Shown piece by piece: positions 12,104 to 24,525 of a stretch of DNA of 64,000 nt. The notes below the pieces were generated by a model. That model did not search any database, was not told the origin of the DNA, and saw only the letters and a list, made by a program, of their open reading frames with translations. Origin of the DNA: Armillaria gallica (taxonomy: Eukaryota > Basidiomycota > Agaricomycetes > Agaricales > Physalacriaceae); assembly GCA_037576215.1 (NCBI GenBank), contig JBANDB010000007.1, forward strand, positions 775,001 to 839,000, given 5' to 3'. Position 1 is the first letter of the stretch. Each line of letters opens with the position of its first letter. The translations under genes were made by a program, and so were the position numbers.

Positions 12104-15100
12104 GTACGCACTGAAGTCAACACGATTGCGGCGTGGGAACATTGCGTCCCCGGACCCGGGCCGCGCTTTCGATGGCCTGTATTCTCTTTTCTTCCCTCCC
12201 AATGGACGCCTACCAAGGGACCAGGAATACACACATTCTTAGATTCGCCAAAATCATCCTTCTCACTCTCAACGTCACGAGAGTAAATCTACCAGCACTA
12301 CGTTGATGGGCAACATGCATTGAAACATCGAGATCCACCTAGGCCATCTAATCCTGGAAAAGGCTCGTCGATTGTTACTATCCTTTTTGCTCGGAGCTGA
12401 CGAATGTGTAACCAGAATCCTGTCTCACTCGAATCCATGAGTCGATCTGAGACTGAAGGAGGAGAAAATAAGCTTTGCACCATGACTTTGGGCCGTTCGT
12501 TGGAGGAATTGAAGAATGGAGAATCCGACAAGCCGCTGCAAGAAGAGCACCAGAAGCTCGGATAGTGCATGACGCGCAGAGCTTTCGATCCCGCGGATGC
12601 TACTCAAACGCTACCCGCTCGCGTAGTGTACGTGATATTTCCCTGTTCTGTTTTTCTTTGCTGACACCGTCTTTAGTTGAACGCACCATCGATGGGACGC
12701 GATGGCAGGCGATTATCAAGATGATCGCACTTGATTCATCGTCTAACTGGCAAGTCTCGTCGCTAGTTTTATTGATTCCTGCTGACTTGTTTGCTACAGA
12801 ACCATGAAAGCGAGTATCGACCTTTTGTCCGTAGCAAGTCGGAGCAGAGGAGGGCGAACGGGACTTGGGATGAGAATGGCGTGCGGAGGAAGTTGGCCGT
12901 GTGTTTTCAAGTCGACAGGCATGGGCTACTAATAGTGTTCTGGCCTTGGAGGGTATAGTGTCAGGTATGTGCCCCGTGTTCTTCTTGGATTTGTGAGCTG
13001 ACGGGCAGTTTGGCATAGCCAGGCACTGTTGCAGACGGGGCCTGCCTCGCGGCACGAGATCCCGCACTCTCAGCATGAAATCCTCTAACCCTGGGCTTCG
13101 GTATAGCATGTACTACGATAATGCAATGCTATCGAGCGTCGCGACAGCAGTGGGTTTCTTTCGCGCACTGTAAGTATAGAAAGGTACATGATACCTCCCG
13201 ATTTCGTTGTTCTCGCTCACACCATCTCTACAGGTCGTCGAGCGCGCCATCAAATCGACAGGTGATAAGACCAGACGCGAGCTTTCTAGTGCTTTAGTTT
13301 GCGTCGCCTGCTGATGGGCAGGGCAATGACTGTGTGAGGTATGCGTGCCCTATACTATAGGGCTTCTTCTAGCTAATGCATCACTTTCTTTGCAGAACAG
13401 ACTCTCGCGCCCTCAACGCCAACCTTACTACTGACGATGGGACCGACGGCGCGCCCATTACGGAATACAAGTAAGTTGTAAGGCTTGCACTTACTTACTT
13501 CTTGATTCCTTTGCTTTCTATCTTAGCTGTGAATCTTCGGCGGGCCACAGATCAACTCGAAGCTTCTAATACTTCGTCTCCCAAACCTGGTCAACTCGAA
13601 ACCTCGGCATGAATCTTGTTCAAGTTGCTGCAAGAGGATCTGATAGAGCTTGGGAGTCTCGCAGGTTCGCTTCCGAAAATATCGATGCATGGGTCGTCGT
13701 TTTCTGCTTCCGTTTCCTCATCCATCCGCGGAGTTATGCGTTGATCCCCTCCGCGGGCATTGCACTGGAGACCCCGGCAAATGCCTGTCTTCCATATGCG
13801 TGCGGCTTGGATATTCGGATCCGTGAAATGAGTGAGTGAGGCCCTTGTTTTTCTGTACGACGTATAGGGCTGATGATTTGAGTGAAGAATCCAGCATGGA
13901 CGTGATGTCGAGTTGGCCTCGACGTGCTTACTTGATGTTGCAGGTTGAGATGGAGCAGTGCAGTCGATTCGGTTGGCATAGCGGGGTTGCTCGATTCTCT
14001 GACTGGCGCTGATAGACCCTTCAGCTTCATGCACCATGGTGGAGACACTGACGAAACATGCTCGGTGTGGATATCGTCGAGGATACGATTTTGTACTCGC
14101 GAATTGGAAGTACATATCATTCACTGTTCTATGATAAAACACCTGTTGTGATATTAAATAACAGGCAGTAGACGTAATATTTGTGCTCCTAAACCAGTTT
14201 TGCCTCCAAAACGCGTGTACGAGGAACATACAAGTGAAGCTCATGATGCAACACCCCTTCACATCCGATAATTATCGAAAAGGGCATCTTTGATGGAGCA
14301 ACCGACAGTGTCTAAGGACAGCATCTCGTTTTTGCGTGCAAAAGGTTCACGAAGAAGCTACATCGTCTATCAAGGAGCGAGACGAGGCCGAGTATTTTCC
14401 GTCGACGTACAGAGTGCTCCTCGATGAAAAGATAGTGTGACGGTGGAAGGGAGTTTGCATGGGATACAGAATTTGGTGGGCGAGAAGACCTGGAACAGAT
14501 GTCAGCAAGACAGGTAAAACAGACCTGGCCCGTATCGAGACTCCCAACAGCTAGTCTCGTGGTCTTCGCCATCGATGCAGAATCTTCAGGGAGTCGGGAA
14601 GTATGACGTCGTCGTCGATGAATTCACCAAAATAAAGACAGGAGCTCGGCGCTGCGATTGTTGGTGACCATCGTCGGAAGCTATACGGCGGCAAGCCATA
14701 GAAAAAGACACGTCAAGTGATGGTGGAAGGGAAAGGCCGGGATTATTTGTAAGCGCCAAAGAGCCCTTCCTCATCGACTGCGACGACCTCTCACTGTTCT
14801 TCACGATTGCTTCGACGACGATTACAGTTTGGGTGACTGGTACGCACTCTGATTTATGTCCAAGGTCGGCTGAAAAGTTGACCGACGCCCTCTAGGACAT
14901 TTCTGCCCATAAATCCCAAATGCGGCACATCGAATAGAGCCACGTTCTCTGCAACAAGCAACAAGACGTCGTCTCAGAAACGCGCCATTGTCGTCATGTA
15001 ACTTGTTTGGACCAGTAGGCCGGCTCGATATTTCCTGGTCGCGAGAAATTGAGCATGGAAACGATCAAGGGTCTCGGTAATGCAAGGAGTTGATGACATT

Positions 15101-16513
15101 GGAGGTCAATCGCTGACTGGTTCGCTCTCGCATTCGGTTCTGCCTTTGACGCCTGCTGACACGCCAGTATAGTCAGAGCTCGGGGGCTGAAACCATCGAC
15201 CACCGAGGTATTCATGAAAGGCTTTCCTTGCCGTGTGTGTCTGCCTCGCTTTAATCTGGGTGCACTGCGCGGCCCAAGTACCAAAGACGGTATTTCCACC
15301 ATGCCTATCTATCTGTACAGGCTGTACTCTAATGGTCACTAGAGGAAGAAATACCGCTTCGTTACTATGCATTTCGTATATGGACGCTTCCGATACGTCT
15401 GGCCAACTGTTCAATCGCTCATCCTGACTGCGTTTCAATTGATCTGTCCACAGTTGAGGTATTGGACTTTCTCAGTGTTTTGTGTCTTTTCTGATACGCT
15501 GCAGATCTCAGATCTCATCGTCTGAAGCCTGTAGGATAGCGCGCGCGCTTAAGCCGCAGATGATGCGTCGATGATGGCGGACTGCTCTGTGATCTCTGGC
15601 AACTCAACTGTATGAAGAGGTTACCTCACTTTTATTTGCCGTTGCTCACTACGAACCCTAGCCTGTTTCTGGGGCGCATTCAGTACGACGGCGACCCCAC
15701 TCTTGATGGTGAAAATCTTCCTACCTCACTTGCGACATATGCAGGCCTCCGCTTCGTCTCACGCAATGTCTGAGTTTTCTCCTACATCTCGGCCAGGTAA
15801 GATTGCAAATCCTTCCTCGTGAGCTTCTGTTCGTTGTAATACATAGATTATGCGTCGTCGTTGTTTGCCCCGTTCAATCCGAATCTTCGTGTATGGGGGC
15901 CAGCAACTAATTACCGCGACGAGATGTAGACCGATCGTCCGATTCTTAGTTTCATGCTGTACATGGAATACCAGCAATGGGAATAAATACCTCAGATCTC
16001 CCCTTTGAGGCGGATTAACGGTGTTATGGTTTCTGCTCAGCGTTCAGAATCTGAGAAAGAATATATTTTTGTTGCTGCGTTTTTCACTGGGGGGCTTCTC
16101 TTCGTGTTGGACTCATGCCATACTTATATGTAAACATATTTTCTCCCTGGTAGTGACAACACTCAGCCGCCGGCCAGGTCATTGTGGACTGGAGCTTGAT
16201 ATCAATATTCCGGCGGATCGATGGCTTTCACCATGGTTTACTTCGTCTCCTTCAACCAGTCGACACGTCCCAGTAAACTCTCAATGACAGGAAAGCTTGA
16301 ATTATTTGATAGTCATAGGCATTTTTGCTACTATCCAGCAATATTCTTTTCTCGATCTACTATTTACTTGACCGACAAACGGAAACATATTATAAGACGC
16401 TCCGATTCACGAACATTTCCCTGATCTCTTTTTCGAGGCCGGGAAGTAAGACCATTCTGTTTAGAGAAATGGTGAGCATATGATCAACTTGAAAGAAAAT
16501 GTTACTAACGAAA

Positions 16514-17263
16514 TTATCCACAATGAACGACTGGGCCCGGGGCGTGAGGAACGGTGGAAGGGACTGGGAATGGGAATGGGAGGATCGTAACCTCAGGCTG
16601 CCCGCTCGTAATAGCACTCGGAGCGGTAAGGGCTCGTCGACAGTAAACGATTGGGGCGCCCGTTGGAAGGGCGGGAGGGAAAGGGTATAGAAGGATCGTC
16701 ATCTCAGGCTCCCCTCTCGCAACAGCAAGGGAAACAACCGGAAGGGTAAAGGTTGGAATGGGAGGAAAGACGGGAAAGGCAGGAGAAGTGGGAAGGGCTG
16801 GAAATGGGACTGGAAGAGTTGGGACGGCACTGTTCATTTCCGGGACAATGGTTCCAGAGAGCCGTCGCAAAGAGAGCAGATGTAAACCGTTAACGTTGGC
16901 TTGGAGAGGATGATGATTGAATATTGAGTCATGAAAAAAATCCGGACCATCCTCGATGCATGATACCTTGATTGAGTTTGACACAATACAGAGAGGAGTG
17001 ACGAAGATCTCGGGGCGAGAGTGAACCAGAAGACGCAGTAAAATTCGCAAGTAAGCAGTAGTAAATGACGAAGTTTTGGATGTTGCCCTGACCGGCTCGG
17101 ATGGATGGTAAATGGTGGATTTTTGCATGCATAAGTGATGGATGAATGCGAGGTTGGTGATGTATATATGTTGAGAAGCGACGGGGGCGTAGACGGCTTT
17201 CCATGTTCGGTTGTCGATAAGCGGGCAGGTGGTCATCAAGGTCGTTCGGCTCGAGGACGGCAT
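16514..17263 (-). CDS. 249-codon ORF, Pro-rich C-terminal half; doubtful
   Basis: This is the longest open frame in the CpG-rich block. The C-terminal half contains two related Pro-rich units (GEPEMTILLYPFPPALPTGA and GQPEVTILPFPFPVPSTVPH) produced by a purine-rich repeated DNA segment (about 16540-16830 on the plus strand, GGAAGGG-like). The N-terminal half has no recognisable domain. The length may simply reflect the skewed composition of the repeat, which suppresses stops. I would not call a gene without transcript evidence. Confidence 0.2.
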   Translation of the reverse strand: MPSSSRTTLMTTCPLIDNRTWKAVYAPVASQHIYITNLAFIHHLCMQKSTIYHPSEPVRATSKTSSFTTAYLRILLRLLVHSRPEIFVTPLCIVSNSIKVSCIEDGPDFFHDSIFNHHPLQANVNGLHLLSLRRLSGTIVPEMNSAVPTLPVPFPALPTSPAFPVFPPIPTFTLPVVSLAVARGEPEMTILLYPFPPALPTGAPIVYCRRALTAPSAITSGQPEVTILPFPFPVPSTVPHAPGPVVHCG

Positions 17264-17582
17264 TTCAGAGTGCCAGGCCTCGTTTAGGATTAGCTCTACG
17301 AGCTCCGGAGGTAGAGGTGTGGTGTAGCCCCTTTTGTCTCACAGGACTGCCACTGACCCGTTACTTCTTATTTTATAATACGACAGCATAGCGACGCTTT
17401 TTTCCTCGACGACATTCGATGCTGGAGCGCGTAATCAGGCCATTGTAGTGGGAGGGGAGAACCCTGAGAAAATGGTGACGTCAGCAACGCGTTTCTTCTC
17501 GTCCTCTCATCATCCTCGACCTGCCAGCGCGACTTTCTTCAACACTTAGACGCGAGACTGCGACCAGTGACCAAACAAGAAA

Positions 17583-17973
17583 TATCGAAAAGAAATTGCG
17601 GCAGACCGACTCGAGCATTCTGCTGAAGACATGCTCAATCGTCTCAACGACGTGACGAGGAGCTTGACATCAAACTTAGGTGAGCTGTCGATGCTCACAT
17701 TCATTCTCTGCGGCTAACACACTTTTATATAGATCTACCCAGCATCCTGTTCCGACCCCGTCTACACAATCGCCAGCCTCAGCCTCAATACAGGGGACTA
17801 GGGTTACGCCGAGCGAGATACGGGCTCTTTTCGCGTCAAGGGATGATTTGCTACATGCGGGATCGATGAGCGGGTTTTTGGTAAGGCGTTCACTGTTCAA
17901 TCAATTCGTGCTAAAATCCCTTCTCTTCCGCCAGGCCCTATCTTTCTCCTTGCGACAGCGTCCTCACGAATAG
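17583..17973 (+). CDS. Possible two-exon segment, unrecognised; paralogous to 20446-20590
   Basis: A segment reading DRLEHSAEDMLNRLNDVTRS ends at a GTGAGC donor near 17681 and resumes after a TATATAG acceptor near 17733 as a Ser/Thr/Pro-rich stretch leading into TPSEIRALFASRDDLLHAG. The joined phase does not work cleanly with these exact sites, so the model may be shifted or damaged. The first part resembles DRLKYSAEDARDQLRTALDL at 20468 in both DNA and protein, which argues for real coding ancestry. Confidence 0.3.
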
Positions 17974-18874
17974 GTATGGCCAGTACCAAGGTTTCTGAGG
18001 CGATTTTCTGAACAAGCAGGAAGGCATAAAGGGAATTTGGAGGAGAGGATACCCTCGCTGTCCATGTCACCCATGACCCTCCGCCCTTGTCGTACGTGCT
18101 TTCACGCACTTTTCCCAGGAATGGCTGTCGCCTGCCACTGTCGATGAAATTCGCAAGCGGGACCATTATGGAGGAGACGTGTTCGACGAAAAGGGTATGG
18201 GGCGGCACAGGTTTTGTCTTCTAGCATGAGAGGTACGTGTTTTGCACTCGGTCATCGTCTATAGAAGCTGATATCATTCCAGATCAAAATCAAACTCAGT
18301 GTGATATCTCGCTCGACTCGCAGAGAAGAACAGCATGCAGTTTTTCCAGGTACGTCGTCGACTCTTTGCCCCCGCGTCCTCTGCTAACCGCTTCATCAGC
18401 CTATGAACCCCATTTTGTGCCGTGGACGTCAGCCATGTCCGTGCTTCATCTTCCTTCCATCGACATTAGTACAGGATCTTATGAATACAGCCGTGTTCTC
18501 GCGTTCTCGTGTCTTCAATCGTTTCTCCTAGGTCTCATCCCTTCTCTGCCGACGATATATGCCTCACGGGTCAATTAACGAGGTCTGTGTGGTATTCTCA
18601 TTTTCAGCGACGGAGCCATGAAGACGGCACGGAGGACGAGTTTGGAGGGAAGAAAAGCGCGTCTTTCTTTGTAAGCCCTTGGTTCGGGAAGCTGACATCA
18701 ATGCGACAGGTGTTCGCTCTTTCAGTCGATGCCGGGAGGGCGGCTCTAACTTTGTGCCGACATACCGTATGGACGCTTGGAACGACGAAGCTGGCATGTC
18801 ACAAGCTGGGAATAGTTGATAGGCTGGGTTGCCGTGCAATGTGGAGAAGACCATCGTCGACCACGCTCTGAACG

Positions 18875-19450
18875 CCGCATGCGCTATACGACACCCACTG
18901 CGAGTCAGCGACGGTACAAGCTACAAGTAGCGAACATTTCGATGTTGAGGTCCCTCGACTATTCTTCAGGCTGGGAGCGAGGTGCGAGACGTTGATCAGG
19001 TTCGAGGTACGTTGTCAATCATGTGCATCAACGTCTTCCACTAATCACACAGTGTGCAGGATCGTCGAGAACATCGATTACGCTCACAAGTCGGAAGCGC
19101 GCAAGATGTATGCTATGTTACCTTCTTCGTTTTCTGATCCCTTCAGTTAATCGCATCCTTGCAGCCGTTTCTTCGTGCGGGAGGGTAACGTTATAACGGA
19201 TGTTGCCGAGGTAACTGTTCCCTCGGTTCATGAACTTTGATTTGCGGCGTCCATGCCATCGATGTCGGCTTCAGCTTCCTTTTCCCACTGAAACTGGTTT
19301 GGGAGCTATGTATACCATGGTATTCTGGTGCCAATCATTTCTGAGGCATCACGTCGACCTTCAAGATGTGGAGCTCGACGCCCTCCCCATCCCCGTTGTG
19401 GCTGAATAAAAAAAAATAGAAGTCCTCGAAGTGGTGTGCGGTGACGAGTG
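18875..19450 (+). CDS. Chain of coding-like exons, unrecognised, disrupted by one TAA
   Basis: Three segments read well across splice-like junctions. One reads EHFDVEVPRLFFRLGARCET, ending at a GTACGT donor near 19014. The next holds IVENIDYAHKSEARK and FFVREGNVITDVAE, split by a short intron (about 19109-19164) and ending at GTAACT near 19211. The last, after a TTCAG acceptor near 19273, reads TETGLGAMYTMVFWCQSFLR through DLQDVELDALPIPVVAE. A TAA at about 19408 then interrupts, after which the same frame continues (KKIEVLEVVCGDEWRRTLPM) to a donor-like site near 19468. The amphipathic, non-repetitive composition supports past coding. No family is recognised; exon limits are approximate. Confidence 0.35.
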
Positions 19451-20445
19451 GCGGCGAACTTTGCCTATGGTATGCCTATTTTCTCCCCCGGTTCTTCCCG
19501 CCCTGACGTCCAAGTCCCTAGAGCTAGAGCTATTCACTCGTGGTCGGAACGACTTAGGCAGAGGCAATGCGCGGCCATGGCACGAACGGAAAAGGACCCT
19601 TCTCATTCAAGTGGCGGCACATACCTTCGGAGGTTGGTACAGAGAAATCATGATCGTATGAGGTAATGTTCTTAGTCTTATGTGCTTTTTCCCTGGAGTA
19701 TTTTTTTATAGCTAAGACTTTTATTTCACTTCATGGTTGCTAGTCTATTACTTTTTGTACTCTGATAGCATTAGCATTCAACATAATTCTCGTGCTTTGT
19801 GATTTCATGTCGTCGCTCACTTGAACGGCGCGCGGCGGAGGGTGAACGTGCATGCGGGGCCACGCGGGTACGGATACGGGTGGAGAGAACGTGCTTGACT
19901 TTACGGTTGGCAGCCTCAATTCATCGCTCATGTGGTACGTCACGGCATAATGCATAATGTCTTGACTGAGGCTAAAGTGAAATACAGGTAGCGGACCGAG
20001 TTGTTGAGACGCCGCGTGCGGAGAGCAAAGGATCTGCGGAAAGGTGAGCGTGCGAGGAGGGATGTCGACGGGCATGAGCTGCTATTGGCCTGGATGGTGT
20101 TTGGTCGAGGGAGGAGTGACGACGCGGAGGGTCCTGTGACCGTAACTTGGGAGGTCGTCGTGGAGGAGAGACTGACTGGAGTAGATGGTAGATATCGACA
20201 ATTAGACAGCCAGTTTCATGACGGAGCGGACGGCTTAGTTTCAGCCACAGGAGGTACGGAAGGAGAAGACTTGACTGCGAGAGTAGCGTACTGGTACCTT
20301 GAGCTCGTCATTCGCGTCGGTGGTGGCCATGGTGGTGGTACAAGGTCAAGGTTGTTTGTGGTCATTAGCTCCCACGCTGCTCACGTTTCTTCGCTCATAC
20401 TGTCATCACCCTCGACGACGGCGCCACTTTCTCTAACGTACACAC

Positions 20446-20590
20446 CGACAAGGTCTGGTGCCCTCATGACCGACTCAAGTATTCTGCTGAGGACGCGCGA
20501 GATCAGCTCAGAACGGCCTTGGATTTAGTGACCAAGGCCAGGGATGCTTTGCCTCGATCTAGGAGAGAGACCGACTCTGAGCGAAGAAAA
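20446..20590 (+). CDS. Possible exon with helical heptad-like sequence, unrecognised
   Basis: The open segment reads DKVWCPHDRLKYSAEDARDQ and continues to TDSERRK, ending at a GTACGT donor near 20592. It is rich in Ala, Leu, Arg and Asp, as expected for an amphipathic helix. Its core matches the segment at 17605-17660 (23 of the first 26 bases around GACTCRAGYATTCTGCTGA), indicating a duplicated exon or gene. The following exon would fall in the tandem repeat at 20637-20989. Confidence 0.35.
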
Positions 20591-20636
20591 GGTACGTTTG
20601 ATCTTGCCATCTGGTAATGATAGCTAGAACACATGT

Positions 20637-20989
20637 CTCTGATAGGGACCCCTTCTCCATGAAGACGTCTATGAAGTTGCGATACGACGAACTCCCGGGC
20701 AAGAAACAACACGCGGTTGCAATATACAAGCGAGACTACGATGGATGACGCGACTTCAGGGCATCTCTTGTTTGATACAGCAAGCGAGGGAAAATCCAAA
20801 ATGGAGGCCGAAAAGGACAATGAGTTCCCAGAACATATATTTCTGATAGAGACCCCTTCGCCACGAAGACGTCTATGAAGTTGCGATATAAAAGCGAATG
20901 GCGCGACTTCGAGGCCATTCTTGTTTGATGCAGTCACGGTATCCGAGAGGCAAAGTCCAAAATGGAGGCCGAAAGGGACGAGTTCCGGC
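20637..20989 (+). repeat. Two-copy direct repeat, period about 204 bp
   Basis: Copy A begins at 20637 (TCTGATAGGGACCCCTTC...) and copy B at 20841 (TCTGATAGAGACCCCTTC...). Both include GAAGACGTCTATGAAGTTGC, GCGACTTC, TCTTGTTTGATRCAG and TCCAAAATGGAGGCCGAAA. Copy B lacks about 55 bp present in the middle of A. Neither copy keeps one open frame throughout, though B reads EAKSKMEAERDEFRLRYE before a GTGAGC donor. Confidence 0.7.
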
Positions 20990-21266
20990 TACGCTATGAG
21001 TGAGCATATTTTCAGCCTGTGTGGGTATCTTCGCTCATTCTCAGGCAGCTTCGTGTCTAGACGCGGGCAAGCATCTGTATGGACAATCAAACGAATACCA
21101 ATACCCTCGTATGCGCGACATCGACACAGTCATCGTAGGACGCTTTCTCCGCTAAATCCTTCCAAGCGACCGTAACTCCAAGCTCGGCGCCATTCCTAGC
21201 TGATCTTTTGGAGACCACGACTCCGTCGCCACTGCGAGTCTTACGGACCTATTTATCGCCTCAACC

Positions 21267-21365
21267 ATGTTTACTGGTTCCGAGTCTAATGGCTCACCAT
21301 ATCCATCAACACAGAGGAGGCCCCTCCTGGTATTCTTTGCCTTTGTGTCTCTCTTCCTTCTCTGA
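21267..21365 (+). CDS. Possible N-terminal exon with one membrane segment, ends at TGA
   Basis: An ATG at 21267 opens a 32-residue frame with a Ser/Pro-rich head (MFTGSESNGSPYPSTQ), two Arg and a hydrophobic stretch (PLLVFFAFVSLFLL), then TGA directly followed by CGA. The layout resembles a type II membrane anchor. No downstream homologous exon is recognised. Confidence 0.2.
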   Translation: MFTGSESNGSPYPSTQRRPLLVFFAFVSLFLL

Positions 21366-21924
21366 CGAATCTTCCTATGCTAGCCGTGGCATCGGGCCCG
21401 ATTCAACGTACAGATTGCCTGTGGAAGGTCGAGGTACCGTCGAATATCCAACTCATTTGCAAGACGAGAGTGCTACGGCTTTAACCCGTGGGTCTGTCGC
21501 AGATCTGGGTATCAAGCAACCCGGTTCTCGCTTAACGTCAACACTCATTTGCTCATTAAAGCAATGTACGTCGACGGGATTAGCATTTTGTTATATAAAG
21601 CTCATGGAATCTTAGCTCTATCACCAACAAAAATGAAGATAGCCTCGGAACCGTTACGGAACGACTGCCGTCTCAATCACGAACATGAGTCCTTACTCTT
21701 CATCTGCTCCTGCACCCACATCAACACGTCAAGACCGGCGATCCAGACAGACAGCTAGTCTCGTAAACCAGATTCAACGATCCGTATGAAGAAATGTCGT
21801 TCAATGGATGTAGACAGACAGCGGGAACTTAAACTTGAGTCAAAAACCCACGCCTCGTCTATCGTCCTGACCACCATCATCTAACGCGTCTTTTCCCTCG
21901 AATCTTGTGGATTTCGATCTTTCA

Positions 21925-22037
21925 ATGCCCTCGCCTGCTGTGGATGGCCTCTCTAACGCGACGGCGACGCGCCCGCAGGTGACGAACACCAGCTCTCGTT
22001 GGTACTACACGATTCTTATGGCCATACCTCTTCTCAG
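21925..22037 (+). CDS. Possible first exon with membrane segment
   Basis: An ATG at 21925 opens a frame with a Ser/Thr/Asn-rich head followed by RWYYTILMAIPLLR, ending exactly at a GTGAGC donor (22038); a CAG acceptor follows near 22086. The arrangement is similar to 21267-21365, with a short polar N-terminus then a hydrophobic helix. The frame after splicing is ambiguous and I recognise no family. Confidence 0.22.
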
Positions 22038-24262
22038 GTGAGCTATTGACCTCAGTTCTCCTTCCTATTCGTTGACGCATAAACAGATCCTCGTTTCTAG
22101 GGCTAACGGTGACGCAGGAAAAGTGTATTGGGAGGCTCTGATCTGGTACGTTGCATCAAATCCCGTATGTGCGCAACGAGACAGTTGGCCTTGCAGGCCA
22201 GGTGATATCACCATTCAACATCGCCATCCTTGTTGCGGACAGCGCACGCTGGCGTTTTCAGTGTGCAAGAAAGGTGCATGTGGTCGATAGACCAGGTACG
22301 TAAAATCCACTCTGATAAATTCTTCTCTCTGACTGATATCGGAAAAAAGAGCGTGAACCCGGGATTTTGCCTCTTCGTCTTGATGGACTGTCGCTCTGCC
22401 GTGGTGTCCTCATAGTTCATTTAGCAGGGAAGAAGGTATTAGGAGTTCTTAACCGGTACGTCGTATCATATAACACATGCATGCTTGCAGCGAGACATCT
22501 TTGCAGGTTAGGTGATATACACAGTATCATTGTACCAGATAACAGGACCAATTGGTGTATGCGGCTCAACCTAGGTAGGATTCCCTTCCATCGATTCGTC
22601 TGTGTGTTGATCCTTGTTGGTCAGACTTGGCACTGGTACCGGGAGCGCAAGATTCGGCTTCGTGCGCACCTCCCGCTCTTTCGAAACTTCCCATCCCGTC
22701 ACCGACGCGAGATGTCAGTATTGATGCCGGCACTATGTCGGTCTGCCTACAATTCAAACTCTAAATCTGGATTCATGTTATCCGTCGTCAAGATGTATTG
22801 ATGTCCGGCGAGCAAGGAAGACTCAGGATGGACGGGCGACGAGGTATAGCATGGAGGGAATGAGCTAGTAGGGGTTCAGACATAGCAGGTGAATCCTATG
22901 TCCTCAGATACACTCCGCCAAACTAACCATCCCCTCACAGCCACAGATTTCCGCGCTGTCAAGATCCATCCGCGCGTCTTCTCACCGTGCGCATCTATGA
23001 ATAGTACCCGTTTTCGGTCGTCCTCCCGCTGTCCATACTAACGTCTTGCAGATTTCCTTCGGATCGTGGCGCCGACTTTGACTATGGTATGTTTATCCGT
23101 TCAAACGTATTTGCTTGGTCTTGACCATTTCCTCATAGCTTGCAAACTTCAAGATGGGTCGAATTTGTCTAGTTTGCCGGCAGTTTGCGCAGGAGATACA
23201 ACGGTAGGCCTATTGTCAGCCTCGATTCCGCCTGTCCTCAAGTCCTTTCAGTGCTACGTCTTGAGAGTGATGCTGGGACTTTGTTCACTTTTTGCTGGGG
23301 ACAAGATGGCGGGTACCGGGAATGGAGGATTCGGCTTCGCAGTGGACTATCGCTTCCTGCCCTGGTGGGTTCCATTGCCCAAGCTTATCAGGAAACAAGG
23401 GCGAACGCGGGAATTGGCTATTTGGCTTCGTCGTTTACAACGATGATTGCTGCCTACGATGATTGTTGACTCGGAAACACGCTGTCGTGGTGTGTACACT
23501 CGATTCATCTGCATCGCGCGACTTGCTCACTGTTTCTTGTAATAGCTCGCGTCCTCGTCGTTCCGTGGAGGATGCCTGTGCTCCTCGGAAACTGCCTATG
23601 CTTGTTGCAGACAGCAGGCTCAGTATTCACTATCAGCTACCGCCACTGCGGGATGTATCTGATTACCGGGGGCAGAAGCATCCAGCAATTCTCGTCTTCA
23701 ATTTGGAACTACCTTTCGGCGGCGCACAGTGATTATACCTAGCGTCAATCTCCACGCCAAGGCTGATCCTTGTGCTCCGTCTTTCTGCTGTGGTCTCGTC
23801 AGGGCTGATGCCAAGAGGTGGCTCTCGATGAGGTAAACGGGCGCGGATTTTTCCTTAGCGGCTGAAATGCCGCGGCATCGTTTGCGGCGCAGATCAACTC
23901 CCAACAACACCAACATCAACACCTTCTCTTCCTCCTATGACTGCTCCTGTCTTGCTCTCTCTCCACACCCCTGTGCTGTTGAGCTTCACGCTCTTTCACA
24001 GAGCTCATACACACTGCTGGGGCATGTTGGTGTTTTTGCCTAAAAGACAGCAAGTAAACACTGGCATGTGTTTGTGTAGATCTTTCCGAAAGTAAACACT
24101 GCGATGTAATTACATGAAGAATGACACCCAGTTTTTTGTACTGTTCCTCTTTCTGTGTTAAGGCAAGTATTTTTGTAAGAAAATACCTAAATAAGGAGAT
24201 GCTGTCATCTGGTCTGTGTTTTCTGTCTTGTTTTTTGTTTAAAAACACCTGAGCAACAACAC

Positions 24263-24380
24263 CATGTGTAATGATTGGTGTTTCATTGAGGTGTTTGTAG
24301 TAGGAAACACCTCCAGAACAAAGGAAAGACCAGGTGTTTGTTACCAGAAACACCACAAGAAACACGAATCATTACACATG
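24263..24380. repeat. Foldback element with 22-bp inverted repeats and inner hairpins
   Basis: The segment 24263-24284 (CATGTGTAATGATT...) is complementary to 24359-24380 with one mismatch. Between them are two smaller hairpins of type GGTGTTTG...AAACACC. A related inverted motif (CACCTCAATCATTCC) occurs near 24518, so a larger MITE of roughly 270 bp ending there is possible. A cluster of AGATCTTGC-like palindromic repeats fills 24410-24515. No clear target duplication was found. Confidence 0.45.
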
Positions 24381-24525
24381 TAGGCTTGGTTTTACTGGAC
24401 TTTAATCAGAGATCTTGCAAGAACCTGCAAGGCCCCATGAGATCTTGTGAGGTCCCATGAGGTTTCGCAAGATCTTGCGAGGCCTCAGGAGATCTCGAGT
24501 GATCTCATGAGGACACCTCAATCAT

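Larger units (their letters stand above)
12104..23930. other. CpG-rich block with splice-like signals; no gene confidently identified
   Basis: Composition changes sharply from the flanks: CpG is frequent, A/T runs are fewer, and no transposon is recognisable. Short open segments are repeatedly bounded by GTACGT or GTAAGT donors and CAG or TAG acceptors 45-60 bp apart, mainly on the plus strand. Examples are 13396-13470, 14697-14841 (residues such as GLFVSAKEPFLIDCDDLSLF), 15766-15790 and 18128-18210. In CpG-rich sequence stops are rarer, so open segments alone are weak evidence. The block may hold one or more fast-evolving multi-exon genes or their remains. The better-supported pieces are listed separately. 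Confidence 0.4.

Noticed and set aside
12677..12960. Spliced gene around TIDGTRWQAIIKM and RPFVRSKSEQRR
   Set aside because: Joining requires a GC-AG intron that creates a TGA, and the alternative frame is equally open; the coding impression may come from CpG-rich composition.
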